From contig JAFOIS010000019.1 of assembly GCA_017420605.1 (NCBI GenBank), positions 1 through 22,064 of the forward strand: a stretch of DNA of 22,064 nt, given 5' to 3'. Under the pieces are notes generated by a model. That model ran no database searches. It had not been told where the DNA came from and saw only the letters and a list, made by a program, of their open reading frames with translations. This DNA comes from Lachnospiraceae bacterium (lineage in GTDB: Bacteria > Bacillota > Clostridia > Lachnospirales > Lachnospiraceae). The translations under genes and the position numbers were made by a program. Shown here piece by piece: positions 15,378-22,064 of this stretch (within the stretch, counting starts at the first letter, position 1; each line of letters starts with the position of its first letter).

Positions 15378-16427
15378 CTATGCCGGAAGGACCGTATGAC
15401 CGGCTGCCTTGAGAAGGCGGTTCATGATCGCGCTCCCAAGAGACGGTGTCTCAAACGCTTCCGAATAGACCGTATCGATCCCTTCCTCATCAAAGCGGCG
15501 GAGCGTTGTGTACAGATTATGCGCGATTTCTTCCTCCCGCGCAAGATGTCCCGCGGAGAAAATACGTACGTCCGGATACAGTCCTTCATGCTCCCCGCAG
15601 CACAGGACGGCCGTTTTGCGGCCGGCCGCCGTCTCTTTCCGCACTTCCGTAAGGATCGCGCGGACCACGTCGTCCGGCTTTCCTTCGACGATCACGATCT
15701 TCGCGCGCGGCGCGTAGTGCCGGTAGCGCATACCGGGCGCCTTCGGCCGGACGTTCGAATCCTCCCGGAGTATTCCCGGATCCGTACGGGCGCTGCCCAG
15801 GATGCGGCGGATATCCGCCTCCGCGTAATAACCGGGCCTCAGGATCGTAGGTACGTCCTCCGTCAGATCGACGATCGTCGATTCAAGGCCGATCTCGCAT
15901 TCCCCGCCGTCGAGGATCATGTCGATCCGTCCGGAAAGATCCTCCTCGACGTGCCGCGCGCAGGTCGGCGAAGGCCGCCCCGAAGTGTTTGCGCTCGGCG
16001 CCGCAATATATCTGCCGGACGCTTCGATCAGCGCGCGCGCGACAGGATGGGACGGAAAACGGACCGCTACGGTCGGAAGACCGCCGGTCGTCTGGTCCGG
16101 CACGCAGGCCGCTTTCGGAAGGATCATGGTAAGCGGGCCCGGCCAGCACGCCTTAGCAAGGCGCCATGCCGCGTCCGGTACAGAGGACGCCAGGCGTTCC
16201 AGCGCGGAAAGATCCGCGATATGGACGATCAGCGGATTATCCGAAGGACGCCCTTTCGCGGCATAGATCGCTGCCGACGCGCCCGGATCAAGCGCGTCCC
16301 CGCCAAGTCCGTACACCGTTTCCGTGGGGAAAGCAACCAGACCGCCCCGTCTCAGTACGCAGGCGGCCTCTTCAACGGCGCTCGGATCGATCCGCCGGGG
16401 ATCGATCCGGCGGACGATCGTCTCCAT
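15378..16427 (-). CDS. L-threonylcarbamoyladenylate synthase (Sua5)
   Basis: Predicted 349-residue enzyme that makes threonylcarbamoyl-AMP from threonine, bicarbonate and ATP, the first step of t6A at position 37 of ANN-decoding tRNAs. The YrdC domain (about residues 10-200) has GGLVAFPTETVYGLG, KGRPSDNPL and PSANTSGRPSP. The C-terminal Sua5 domain follows after PGMRYRHYAP, a typical linker, so this is the long Sua5 type rather than the short TsaC. It starts five bases after the DivIVA-like gene and has GGCGGGG as ribosome site at a long spacing. Confidence 0.94.
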   Translation of the reverse strand: METIVRRIDPRRIDPSAVEEAACVLRRGGLVAFPTETVYGLGGDALDPGASAAIYAAKGRPSDNPLIVHIADLSALERLASSVPDAAWRLAKACWPGPLTMILPKAACVPDQTTGGLPTVAVRFPSHPVARALIEASGRYIAAPSANTSGRPSPTCARHVEEDLSGRIDMILDGGECEIGLESTIVDLTEDVPTILRPGYYAEADIRRILGSARTDPGILREDSNVRPKAPGMRYRHYAPRAKIVIVEGKPDDVVRAILTEVRKETAAGRKTAVLCCGEHEGLYPDVRIFSAGHLAREEEIAHNLYTTLRRFDEEGIDTVYSEAFETPSLGSAIMNRLLKAAGHTVLPA

Positions 16428-16432
16428 ATCCG

Positions 16433-17110
16433 TTATGTCCCCGCCGTGTAAGTCCTCGGAAGATTGATCTCTGTCAGATCCGGTTCCGTCTCATCCTCGT
16501 CAAAGTCTTCCTCGACTTCCGGGATATCCATGACCGCCGTATCGAGTTCTTCCGGCATATCTTCCGTGCCGTCGGCCGCGAAATCGATGCGCGGCGGCAG
16601 TTCGCGGAGGATCTCCGAAACTTCTACCTTGCTGCCGGTGAACTTGCCTTCCGCCCGGTCAAGGATATCCGCAAGGGCGCGGATCTCGGACCAGATCTTC
16701 CGGTACTGCGCCTGGCCGTCTTCCATTGCCGCCCTGACCTGTTCCTCGACCGCGTCGACGCGCCGCTTTGCTTCCGCGTCGGCTTCCGCAAGGATCTTCT
16801 GTTCTTTTTCATGGGCCGCCTTCATGGTCTCGTCCGCACGTACTTCGGCATCATAGACCAGGGAAGCGATCTTGTCGTAATTTTCGATATACTTCTTATA
16901 CTTCGTCTCGATCTGGTACTCCAGCGTCTCGCGCTGCTGTTCCTTCAGAGCGACGCGGCGGCGGAGCTCCGCGATCACGCGGTCTTTTTCGCGGCTTGCT
17001 TCTTCGATCCGCGCGATCTTTTTCTTCTGATCCTCTTCCATGCCGTCGATGTACGCGTCGACCTCTTCCTTGCTGTACCCCTTGATCTCAATGCTGAACG
17101 ATCTTTCCAT
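16433..17110 (-). CDS. DivIVA-like coiled-coil protein
   Basis: Predicted 225-residue cytosolic protein. The start FSIEIKGYSKEEVDAYIDGM resembles the N-terminal membrane-curvature-binding segment of DivIVA. Residues about 25-155 are a long charged coiled coil, and the last 50 are acidic (Asp/Glu/Pro). DivIVA-family proteins mark cell poles and division sites and recruit partners. The exact role here is unknown. The ATG has GGAGG upstream; the gene leads the run that continues with sua5 five bases later. Confidence 0.8.
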   Translation of the reverse strand: MERSFSIEIKGYSKEEVDAYIDGMEEDQKKKIARIEEASREKDRVIAELRRRVALKEQQRETLEYQIETKYKKYIENYDKIASLVYDAEVRADETMKAAHEKEQKILAEADAEAKRRVDAVEEQVRAAMEDGQAQYRKIWSEIRALADILDRAEGKFTGSKVEVSEILRELPPRIDFAADGTEDMPEELDTAVMDIPEVEEDFDEDETEPDLTEINLPRTYTAGT

Positions 17111-17172
17111 ATTATCCTCCGCTGCATCTTTATGGTTGCTGCCATATCTAAACGAACAGGTTGCCCCGTTTC

Positions 17173-18855
17173 TTACGATTTAAAATAATCCGAAATGACC
17201 GGCCATACGCCGTAGTCCTCCAGCCCGAGTTTCCAGAAAGCCACGCCGGAAACGCCCCCCTGCTGTGCTTCGGTCAGTTTCAGCTCCAGCGATCTCAGAT
17301 CCTCGACCCACATCTCTTTTTTCGGGCTGCCGCCGGCCGTATAGGCATAGGTCTGCCCCAGTTCGGCATCCCAGCGGGTCTGCATGCCGTTCTCCGCGAT
17401 GACCTGCTGCGCCTCCTGCATCCCCATGGCACGGCTCGTCGGCCGCTCGGAGGAGACCGTCTCCCACAGCCTTGTGTAGAACGGCAGGGCGATAATGGTC
17501 TTTTCCGCCGTCGCTTCCTCCACTCCGCCCGAGACCGCCGCCCGGACCCATGCAAGCGACGAAACACTTCCCGCGGTCTCGCTGCCGGCATAGTGTTCGT
17601 CGTATGCCATGATAATGAGATAATCGGCGACCTCCGCCTGCGCGGGCCGGTTCAGGAACGCGTTGTATGCCTGCGGCACATAGCTGCAGACCGAAAGGAT
17701 CAGCTGCCTGCTCCTGCATACGGCGGACAATTCCCGGATAAACGCGAGATACGCGTCCGCGGATGCGGCGCTGACGTTCTCAAAGTCGAGGCAGACTCCT
17801 TCCGCCCCGCAGGCTATGGCGCCGTCCGTGATCGTCCGGATCATGCTGTCCCGTGCATAGGTATTCCGGAGCGCTTCCCCAGTCTCCGCCTGGGATGAGA
17901 CAGCGCCGTCAAAATCATTGGCGACCGCCCAGACGGTCATTCCCCTCGCCGCGGCTTCCTGTACGTAAGCGGTGCTCGTCAGGTCCGTCATCTGCCCGTC
18001 CGTCGAATTCAGGAAGAACCAGGTCGGCGCGATCACGTTGACGCCGCTTACACCGGTAAGGGACCGGACCAGCGCGTCGTTTGCCGCCTGCGAATCGGTC
18101 TGGTGGAACAGCAGAACGATATCGCCTTCCTTGCGGATGCAGGAATATTCACTGCCGCCGGGCTGCGGTGACCGGGATTCCCGGATCGGTCCGAGTTCCC
18201 CGCGCAGCACGTATCCCGGAATGCCGCTGTCGGAAGCCACTGCGATAAAGCCGTTTTCCTCCGTTTCGGAAAGGACACGCAGATGCGCGCCGGCCGGCAG
18301 ATCGCTCAGGATCGGCGCCTTGATGTCCGGTCCTGTTCGGAGCGATGCCTCCGCCGCCGTTTCCGTTTCGGAAAGCGTTTTGTCCTTCCAGATCACGAGT
18401 CTTGACGGTTCCTCCCCGAAAGAACAGTCGGCTGCGGAATACGCGGAAAGAAAATCGACGGAAAGATATACTTCCCCGCCCTCCGCGATCACTTCCCGCC
18501 CGTCGCTGCTCTGGATTCGGATGATCTGCGTGGGGGTCGTCAGCGTCAGGATCCCGTTCAGGTCATCATAAAAGATCTTATCGGTGATATACGCTTCCGC
18601 GGTCTCATAAGGAACATAAAGCGTTCCGTCCCGTTCTACGCCGTATGTGTCGAGGAACCGGCCGTCCGCAAAGATCGCGGTCGTCCCTTCCGGTACCGCG
18701 AAATAGGAAGACGGCAGAACATGCTCCGTCGATGGCGTATGCAGCTCCCGGATATAGGCCCGGATCCCGAGGCCGGCTATGATGACCGCCAGGATCAGGA
18801 CTGCGATCACGGGCACGGGATTCGCCTTTTTTCTGCGTTTTGTCTGTCGATACAT
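17173..18855 (-). CDS. Membrane-anchored GH18 protein with stalk and SH3 domains
   Basis: Predicted 560-residue surface protein. A basic N-terminus and one hydrophobic helix (about 13-32) anchor it. Residues about 55-158 resemble a copper-amine-oxidase N-terminal (stalk) domain, about 165-225 a bacterial SH3 domain (RTGPDIKAPIL, GYVLRGELG), and about 243-560 a glycoside hydrolase 18 barrel like that of YaaH/SleL spore-germination enzymes. The active strand is EGVCLDFEN: Asp357 and the acid Glu359 are present, the first Asp of the DGxxxDxE signature is Glu352. It probably cleaves or binds N-acetylglucosamine-containing wall glycan. The ATG at 18855 has no visible ribosome site and lies seven bases after an extended -10 box, so the mRNA may be leaderless. 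Confidence 0.88.
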   Translation of the reverse strand: MYRQTKRRKKANPVPVIAVLILAVIIAGLGIRAYIRELHTPSTEHVLPSSYFAVPEGTTAIFADGRFLDTYGVERDGTLYVPYETAEAYITDKIFYDDLNGILTLTTPTQIIRIQSSDGREVIAEGGEVYLSVDFLSAYSAADCSFGEEPSRLVIWKDKTLSETETAAEASLRTGPDIKAPILSDLPAGAHLRVLSETEENGFIAVASDSGIPGYVLRGELGPIRESRSPQPGGSEYSCIRKEGDIVLLFHQTDSQAANDALVRSLTGVSGVNVIAPTWFFLNSTDGQMTDLTSTAYVQEAAARGMTVWAVANDFDGAVSSQAETGEALRNTYARDSMIRTITDGAIACGAEGVCLDFENVSAASADAYLAFIRELSAVCRSRQLILSVCSYVPQAYNAFLNRPAQAEVADYLIIMAYDEHYAGSETAGSVSSLAWVRAAVSGGVEEATAEKTIIALPFYTRLWETVSSERPTSRAMGMQEAQQVIAENGMQTRWDAELGQTYAYTAGGSPKKEMWVEDLRSLELKLTEAQQGGVSGVAFWKLGLEDYGVWPVISDYFKS

Positions 18856-18861
18856 GGTTTG

Positions 18862-18870
18862 ATTCTACCA
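18862..18870 (-). promoter_or_regulatory. Extended -10 promoter abutting the GH18 start codon
   Basis: On the minus strand TG-G-TAGAAT (18870-18862) is an extended -10 element ending seven bases before the ATG. The -35 position 17 bases upstream reads TGGTGC, a poor match. Transcription would begin at the start codon itself. Confidence 0.45.
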
Positions 18871-18930
18871 TATCTTGCGGCGTTGCACCAGTATCGGCGC
18901 AAGAATTTGTGGACATTTGGGGTAAATTTT

Positions 18931-18997
18931 AAGACGGGCCCGGAATCTGCGTGCACGCCGGGAACCATCTCCCGCTCCGGGTCCGTCTTCCGTTTTT
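18931..18997 (+). terminator. Candidate branched terminator or structured RNA element
   Basis: AAGACGG-G-CCCGGA (18931-18944) pairs with TCCGGG-T-CCGTCTT (18976-18989), 13 Watson-Crick pairs plus one G-T. Inside is a smaller CGGGA/TCCCG hairpin (18959-18974) and the palindrome GCGTGCACGC. On the plus strand the structure is followed by TTTTT (18993-18997), as in a terminator, but no plus-strand gene is seen upstream of it. Confidence 0.45.
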
Positions 18998-19422
18998 AGT
19001 TCTGCCGGGTATCGCTTACCCGTTCGTTTACTGGTTACAGGGTGCGCAGCCTCCTTTCTCCCGCTGATCGCGGATCTTTGTGTCTGAAGCTCCTCCCGCT
19101 GCCGCGGCGTTTGTTCGCAGGCTCTTTCATACGGCGTCCGACCGGCGGGACGGTGGTCCCGGGACGCCGCGGAAAAAGCTGTCGGCCATAAGGCGCGTGC
19201 AGTGCGGCTGCACCGCGCGGCACGGACCGCTTCCGTCTTTGCGCTTTCCGCGGCTTCACGGCAGCGGGTCCTGCTTCGCACGGTATGATACGCCGCCGGA
19301 AAGAGCGTTTTCAGTATAGAACGGCGTACGCACCCGCCCAAGACCTCCGCGGCATTTCTGAACAGATCCGGCTTTCTTTTGAACAAAAACGGTATCACCG
19401 GCCCGAATTTACGGGAATTTCA

Positions 19423-19451
19423 TTTACACTTTTGCTTTCCTTGTGTATAAT
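19423..19451 (+). promoter_or_regulatory. Promoter of mecA
   Basis: TTTACA (19423-19428) and a perfect TATAAT (19446-19451) are 17 bases apart with TG preceding the -10 box. Start of transcription is expected near 19458, leaving a leader of about 65 bases that contains a small CCGGA/TCCGG hairpin (19464-19481). Confidence 0.88.
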
Positions 19452-19522
19452 CACAAAAAAGCCCCGGATGCGCGCGTCCGGTCAGACAGGCGCAACGCCT
19501 CTCCGTATTGACACAAAGAAAG

Positions 19523-20308
19523 ATGAAACTGGAAAAGATCAGTGACAACCAGATACGCTGCACGCTGACGAAGGAAGACCTCGAAAGCCGTCACATCAGG
19601 ATCTCCGAGCTTGCCTATGGCTCGGACAAGGCGCGTGCGCTCTTTCAGGACATGATGAAGCAGGCGCGGGCGCGTTTCGGCTTCAACGCCGACAACATCC
19701 CGCTTATGATCGAAGCGATCCCCGGCAAGGACGGCATCATGCTGCTGATCTCGAAGGTCCAGGATCCGGAGGAACTGGACGCCCGTTTCGCGCGGTTCGC
19801 GCCCCAGCAGAATGGAAAGAAAAACATACCGGACCTTCATATCGACGACGCCGACGATATCGTCAACATGATACGCCAGCTGTATGAAGCGAAAAAGAAG
19901 GCCGCAACGCCCTCCGAAGACGGGACCGCTTCCCCGGTCACGCAGGAGGCGGCGCCCGAAAGCGCAAAACCGGAGCCTTCGCCCGCCCCGTCCGAAAAGC
20001 CCGACAGAAAGCTTGATTTCGAACGCATCCTGCGCTTTGCCACGCTGGATCTCGTGATCGCTGCGGCACGCTCGCTCGGAGAAGCATACAACGGCAACAA
20101 CAGCCTCTACAAGGATACGGACGATCTGCCTTACTGCCTGATCCTCCATAAATCGGCGCATACACCGGAAGAGTTCAACCGGGTCTGCAACATTCTTGCT
20201 GAATTCGGTTCGAGCCGCGAATGCACGCCGGCCAAGGAGGCGCATCTTCGGGAGCACGCGAAGGTGATCATCGGCACGAGGGCCCTGCAGAAGCTCCGGC
20301 AGCTGTGA
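19523..20308 (+). CDS. mecA: Adaptor protein MecA
   Basis: Predicted 261-residue adaptor that delivers proteins (such as ComK in Bacillus) to the ClpC/ClpP protease and activates ClpC. The N-terminal substrate domain starts MKLEKISDNQIRCTLTKEDL, with the SELAYGSDKARALFQDMM segment, typical of the family. Residues about 105-150 are a Pro/Glu/Ser/Ala-rich linker, and the C-terminal ClpC-binding domain contains the LDLVIAAA, LYCLILH-like and EFG segments, ending in a short basic tail. The ATG at 19523 has only a weak AAAGAAAG ribosome site; an in-frame TTG at 19508 is less likely because MKLEK is the conserved start. It is the only plus-strand protein gene and has its own promoter and terminator. 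Confidence 0.93.
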   Translation: MKLEKISDNQIRCTLTKEDLESRHIRISELAYGSDKARALFQDMMKQARARFGFNADNIPLMIEAIPGKDGIMLLISKVQDPEELDARFARFAPQQNGKKNIPDLHIDDADDIVNMIRQLYEAKKKAATPSEDGTASPVTQEAAPESAKPEPSPAPSEKPDRKLDFERILRFATLDLVIAAARSLGEAYNGNNSLYKDTDDLPYCLILHKSAHTPEEFNRVCNILAEFGSSRECTPAKEAHLREHAKVIIGTRALQKLRQL

Positions 20309-20354
20309 CGCAGACCCGCCGCCCTCCGGCGCTTCTCCCGCAAAAGACAATAAA

Positions 20355-20390
20355 AAGATCAGCGGAACGGTCCGCTGATCTTCTTTTTCT
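20355..20390. terminator. Bidirectional terminator between mecA and the DUF1858 gene
   Basis: AAGATCAGCGGA (20355-20366) and TCCGCTGATCTT (20371-20382) form a perfect 12-bp stem with a 4-base loop. A-rich sequence on the left and a T-rich tail on the right make it work on both strands, ending the two converging transcripts. Confidence 0.95.
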
Positions 20391-20409
20391 TTTTCCGGTG
20401 ATGCGGTCT

Positions 20410-20613
20410 TTACTGCGCCTTCGCCGCAAGGAACGCGTTGATCTTCTCGGTAATAAGATCCGCATCGACGCCGTGCACCATGGCGGCTTCCTCCAGCGAC
20501 TCCATCTGGGACGCCGGGCAGCCGAGGCAGTGCATACCCATTTCAAACAGGATCGGGGCCGTTTCGATATCCACGGAAAGGATCTCACCGATCGTCATAT
20601 CCTTTGTGATCAT
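20410..20613 (-). CDS. DUF1858 hybrid-cluster-associated disulfide domain protein
   Basis: Predicted 67-residue small protein, one DUF1858 domain: [12 protein letters not shown], then the CxxC motif in [11 protein letters not shown], then [19 protein letters not shown]. This domain is found alone or fused to hybrid cluster proteins and sulfurtransferases in anaerobes; the two Cys probably form a redox disulfide or bind metal, but no reaction is established. The ATG at 20613 is chosen because GGAGGT lies nine bases upstream; the frame extends further without support. Its own promoter is at 20685-20713, and it ends at the shared terminator with mecA. Confidence 0.88.
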   Translation of the reverse strand: MITKDMTIGEILSVDIETAPILFEMGMHCLGCPASQMESLEEAAMVHGVDADLITEKINAFLAAKAQ

Positions 20614-20684
20614 GCTGTATATACCTCCTTCTTTGCCTACCCGCAGGATATGCCTGCCGGACATTACCATTTTTCTGAAATGTG

Positions 20685-20713
20685 ATTATACGTGCTTGCT
20701 TCTGCATTTGCAA
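20685..20713 (-). promoter_or_regulatory. Promoter of the DUF1858 gene
   Basis: On the minus strand TTGCAA (20708-20713) and a perfect TATAAT (20685-20690) are 17 bases apart. An inverted repeat GCTTGC-N10-GCAAGC (20694-20715) overlaps the -35 box and spacer and could be an operator. Expected 5' leader about 65 bases. Confidence 0.75.
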
Positions 20714-20735
20714 GCGGAATTCCTACTGTTTTACT

Positions 20736-21944
20736 CTAATTTACGAATACATACTGTTTCATGCGACGGAGAGCTTCCGCGACACGGCTCGTCGGCAGGG
20801 CGTGGTTCATGCGGAACGCCCATTCCCCCCGGAAAGGCCGTCCGTCCTGTACGGCCACGCCGACGTCGTGACATTTCTTCAGGACTTCGTCCATCGTTTC
20901 ACCGGTCTTTTCGCACCATTCCCTGCAGTCGAAGAACATCATGTACGTCGCGTCCGGCATCGCGGCCCATACGCCGGGGAATTCATCGCGCGTGCATTCA
21001 AAGATCATCTTCGCGTTCTCCGAAAGCACCCGGTTCATCTCGTCGACCCAGGCGGCGCCCATCTCCGAATAGCCGCCCATAAGCGCATAGTACGCAAGGA
21101 GATTTCCCTTGTTGTAGACCGTGCGGTCCTTGATGGCGCGGATCCGGTCCCGGAGATACGGATCATAGATGATGTCGTAGGCGCCGTAGAGGCCGGCCAG
21201 GTTGAAGGTCTTCGCGGTCCCGTAAATGGAGACCGTATGCGTCCTTGCGTAATCGCTGACCGTATGGGCCGGCACGTGTTTCGTTCCGAACAGCATGATA
21301 TCGGACCAGACCTCATCGGAAATGCACAGCACGCCGTACTTTTCGAAAAGGTCCATCATTTCCCGGATCTCTTCCTTTGTCCAGGCGCGGCCGACCGGAT
21401 TCTGCGGATTGCAGAAGACGGCGGCGCGGATATGGTGCTTCCGGATCTTTTTTTCCATATCGTCAAGATCCATATACCATTTCCCGTTGCGTACGGTCAT
21501 CGGACTCTCAATATTCTTGTAGCCGATATTGTCAATGACGCTTGTGAACCCGATATAGGCGGGCGTATTGATGAGCACGCCCTCTCCGGGTTCCGCGACC
21601 GCGCGGACCGCCGCTGCCACGCAGCCGAGCACCCCGTTATCATAGCCGAGGTTCTCCTCCGTTACGTCGCAGACGCCGTTCCGCGTGCTCTGCCACCACG
21701 AAATGGCCTCGATATATCCCTTCGGGGTTCCGAAATAACTTAAATGAGGATACTGAAGACGTCCCGTCATCGCGTCGGTGATCGACTGCGGATACGGGAA
21801 ATTCAGATCGGCCACCCACATCGGGATCAGGTCGAACCCTTCCTTCGGCGCACCCGGACACCCCGGCGTCCCGACCGCGTCGATCGCGGACGCGTCCTGT
21901 CCCCTCCGGTCCATGACCGACGTAAAGTCAAAATGATACTCCAT
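20736..21944 (-). CDS. PLP-dependent C-S lyase / aminotransferase (MalY/PatB type)
   Basis: Predicted 402-residue fold-type I PLP enzyme. MalY/PatB members cleave cystathionine or cysteine (beta-lyase), giving homocysteine or pyruvate with ammonia and sulfide. Visible marks: PMWVADLNFP near the N-terminus (MalY-type MWVADMDF), YDNGVLGCVA, NTPAYIGF, CNPQNPVGR (Asn179), SDEVWSD (Asp210), and the PLP lysine Lys245 in YGTAKTFNLAGL. The C-terminal FRMNHALP carries the carboxylate-binding Arg. The ATG at 21944 has GGAGGAGG just upstream; the frame extends 15 codons more without a ribosome site. No neighbour of sulfur metabolism is in view, so an aminotransferase role is also possible. Confidence 0.9.
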   Translation of the reverse strand: MEYHFDFTSVMDRRGQDASAIDAVGTPGCPGAPKEGFDLIPMWVADLNFPYPQSITDAMTGRLQYPHLSYFGTPKGYIEAISWWQSTRNGVCDVTEENLGYDNGVLGCVAAAVRAVAEPGEGVLINTPAYIGFTSVIDNIGYKNIESPMTVRNGKWYMDLDDMEKKIRKHHIRAAVFCNPQNPVGRAWTKEEIREMMDLFEKYGVLCISDEVWSDIMLFGTKHVPAHTVSDYARTHTVSIYGTAKTFNLAGLYGAYDIIYDPYLRDRIRAIKDRTVYNKGNLLAYYALMGGYSEMGAAWVDEMNRVLSENAKMIFECTRDEFPGVWAAMPDATYMMFFDCREWCEKTGETMDEVLKKCHDVGVAVQDGRPFRGEWAFRMNHALPTSRVAEALRRMKQYVFVN

Positions 21945-21995
21945 CTTATCCTCCTCCGTTACATGGCCGCACTGTCCCGCCGCCCGCACATAAAT

Positions 21996-22022
21996 GCGGC
22001 AGCATCGCCAATGCTATGCCGC
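21996..22022 (-). terminator. Hairpin after the right-edge gene tail
   Basis: GCGGC-AGCAT (21996-22005) pairs with ATGCT and GCCGC (22011-22022) around a 5-base loop, with a 2-base bulge. On the minus strand it starts ten bases after a possible stop codon and is followed by ATTTATG, a weak T tract. Probably a terminator for a gene beyond the window. Confidence 0.45.
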
Positions 22023-22031
22023 CGCTCTGTT

Positions 22032-22064
22032 TCAGCCTTCTACGTCCGCCTTCTGTTCATAAGG
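22032..22064 (-). CDS. Possible C-terminal end of an unidentified gene (partial)
   Basis: One minus-strand frame enters from the right edge and stops with TGA at 22032-22034, giving the end YEQKADVEG. The hairpin that follows ten bases later makes a gene end here plausible, but ten codons cannot identify a family and the frame could be chance. Confidence 0.3.
   Translation of the reverse strand, partial: PYEQKADVEG

Larger units (their letters stand above)
18856..19522. other. 667-bp gene-free segment with nested inverted repeats
   Basis: No reading frame here resembles a protein family; the longest (19398 down to 18865) has the Arg/Ala/Pro-rich look of non-coding GC-rich DNA. The right end carries the mecA promoter. 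The rest contains several perfect or near-perfect stems: TCTTGCG/CGCAAGA (18873/18898), a 14-pair stem (18931-18944 with 18976-18989), CGGGTA/TACCCG (19006/19017), CGGGAC/GTCCCG inside CGGCGTCC/GGACGCCG (19132-19170), a 10-pair hairpin (19193-19218), a composite hairpin (19224-19271), and a long-range helix GCTCTTTC/GAAAGAGC (19121/19299). It could be a structured RNA on either strand or simply regulatory DNA. I could not match it to RNase P, tmRNA, SRP or 6S RNA. Confidence 0.5.

Noticed and set aside
13493..16451. Long plus-strand open frames opposite proS, dCMP deaminase and sua5
   Set aside because: Same antisense effect of GC-rich codon use; no ribosome sites or recognisable domains.
18931..19306. 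RNase P RNA, tmRNA, SRP RNA or 6S RNA in the gene-free segment
   Set aside because: I looked for the conserved RNase P core (AGGAAAGTCC), the SRP tetraloop region and tmRNA features on both strands and did not find them; 6S cannot be judged without folding.
18865..19398. 177-codon minus-strand frame in the gene-free segment
   Set aside because: Arg/Ala-rich composition without periodicity or known motifs, overlaps the GH18 promoter, and starts with GTG without a ribosome site.

Overview
The window is a gene-dense, GC-rich stretch of chromosome, almost certainly from a low-copy-tRNA, Gram-positive Firmicute of the class Clostridia (a Lachnospiraceae-like gut or rumen bacterium would fit). The evidence is a MecA adaptor, a DivIVA-type protein, a YabO/RqcP S4 protein next to HU, strong GGAGG ribosome binding sites, a tRNA gene without an encoded CCA end, cell-wall enzymes with single N-terminal anchors, and an archaeal/eukaryotic-type prolyl-tRNA synthetase. 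No phage, transposase or CRISPR array was recognised. Nineteen protein genes are assigned with confidence, 18 of them on the minus strand; only mecA and the single tRNA are on the plus strand.

Right to left (the direction of most transcription): the tail of an unidentified gene, with a hairpin after it, lies at the right edge. Next come a MalY/PatB-type PLP enzyme, a small DUF1858 redox-type protein and, facing it, mecA; a strong 12-bp bidirectional terminator separates these last two. A 667-bp segment without a credible gene but rich in nested inverted repeats separates mecA from a membrane-anchored GH18/SH3 protein. A tight run follows: DivIVA-like protein, threonylcarbamoyl-AMP synthase, dCMP deaminase, prolyl-tRNA synthetase, CCA-adding enzyme and phosphoglucomutase. 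Three of these act on tRNA. HU then has its own consensus promoter and terminator, followed by rqcP.

The left half holds a complete binding-protein-dependent ABC importer of the ferric-iron/AEP/sugar-phosphate class (lipoprotein, fused 12-helix permease, ATPase, with adjoining or overlapping ends), then a tRNA-Val(CAC) gene on the plus strand. A three-gene operon of RpiB-family isomerase, nucleotidyltransferase and Cof-type HAD phosphatase follows. The last block is cell-wall remodelling: a secreted PcsB/CwlO-like coiled-coil NlpC/P60 hydrolase and a membrane-anchored polysaccharide deacetylase.

The most informative regulatory site is upstream of the NlpC/P60 gene. It has two TGTAAT half-sites separated by 5 bp (plus a third at 4 bp), matching the WalR/YycF/VicR recognition pattern, placed directly upstream of a -35/-10 pair. 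A perfect 9-bp inverted repeat covers the start region and the Shine-Dalgarno sequence. The strongest candidate for something undescribed is the structured 667-bp gap upstream of mecA. The GH18 gene also looks leaderless, and the tRNA-Val promoter leaves essentially no 5' leader. All of these are read from sequence alone; no database search or folding computation was run.
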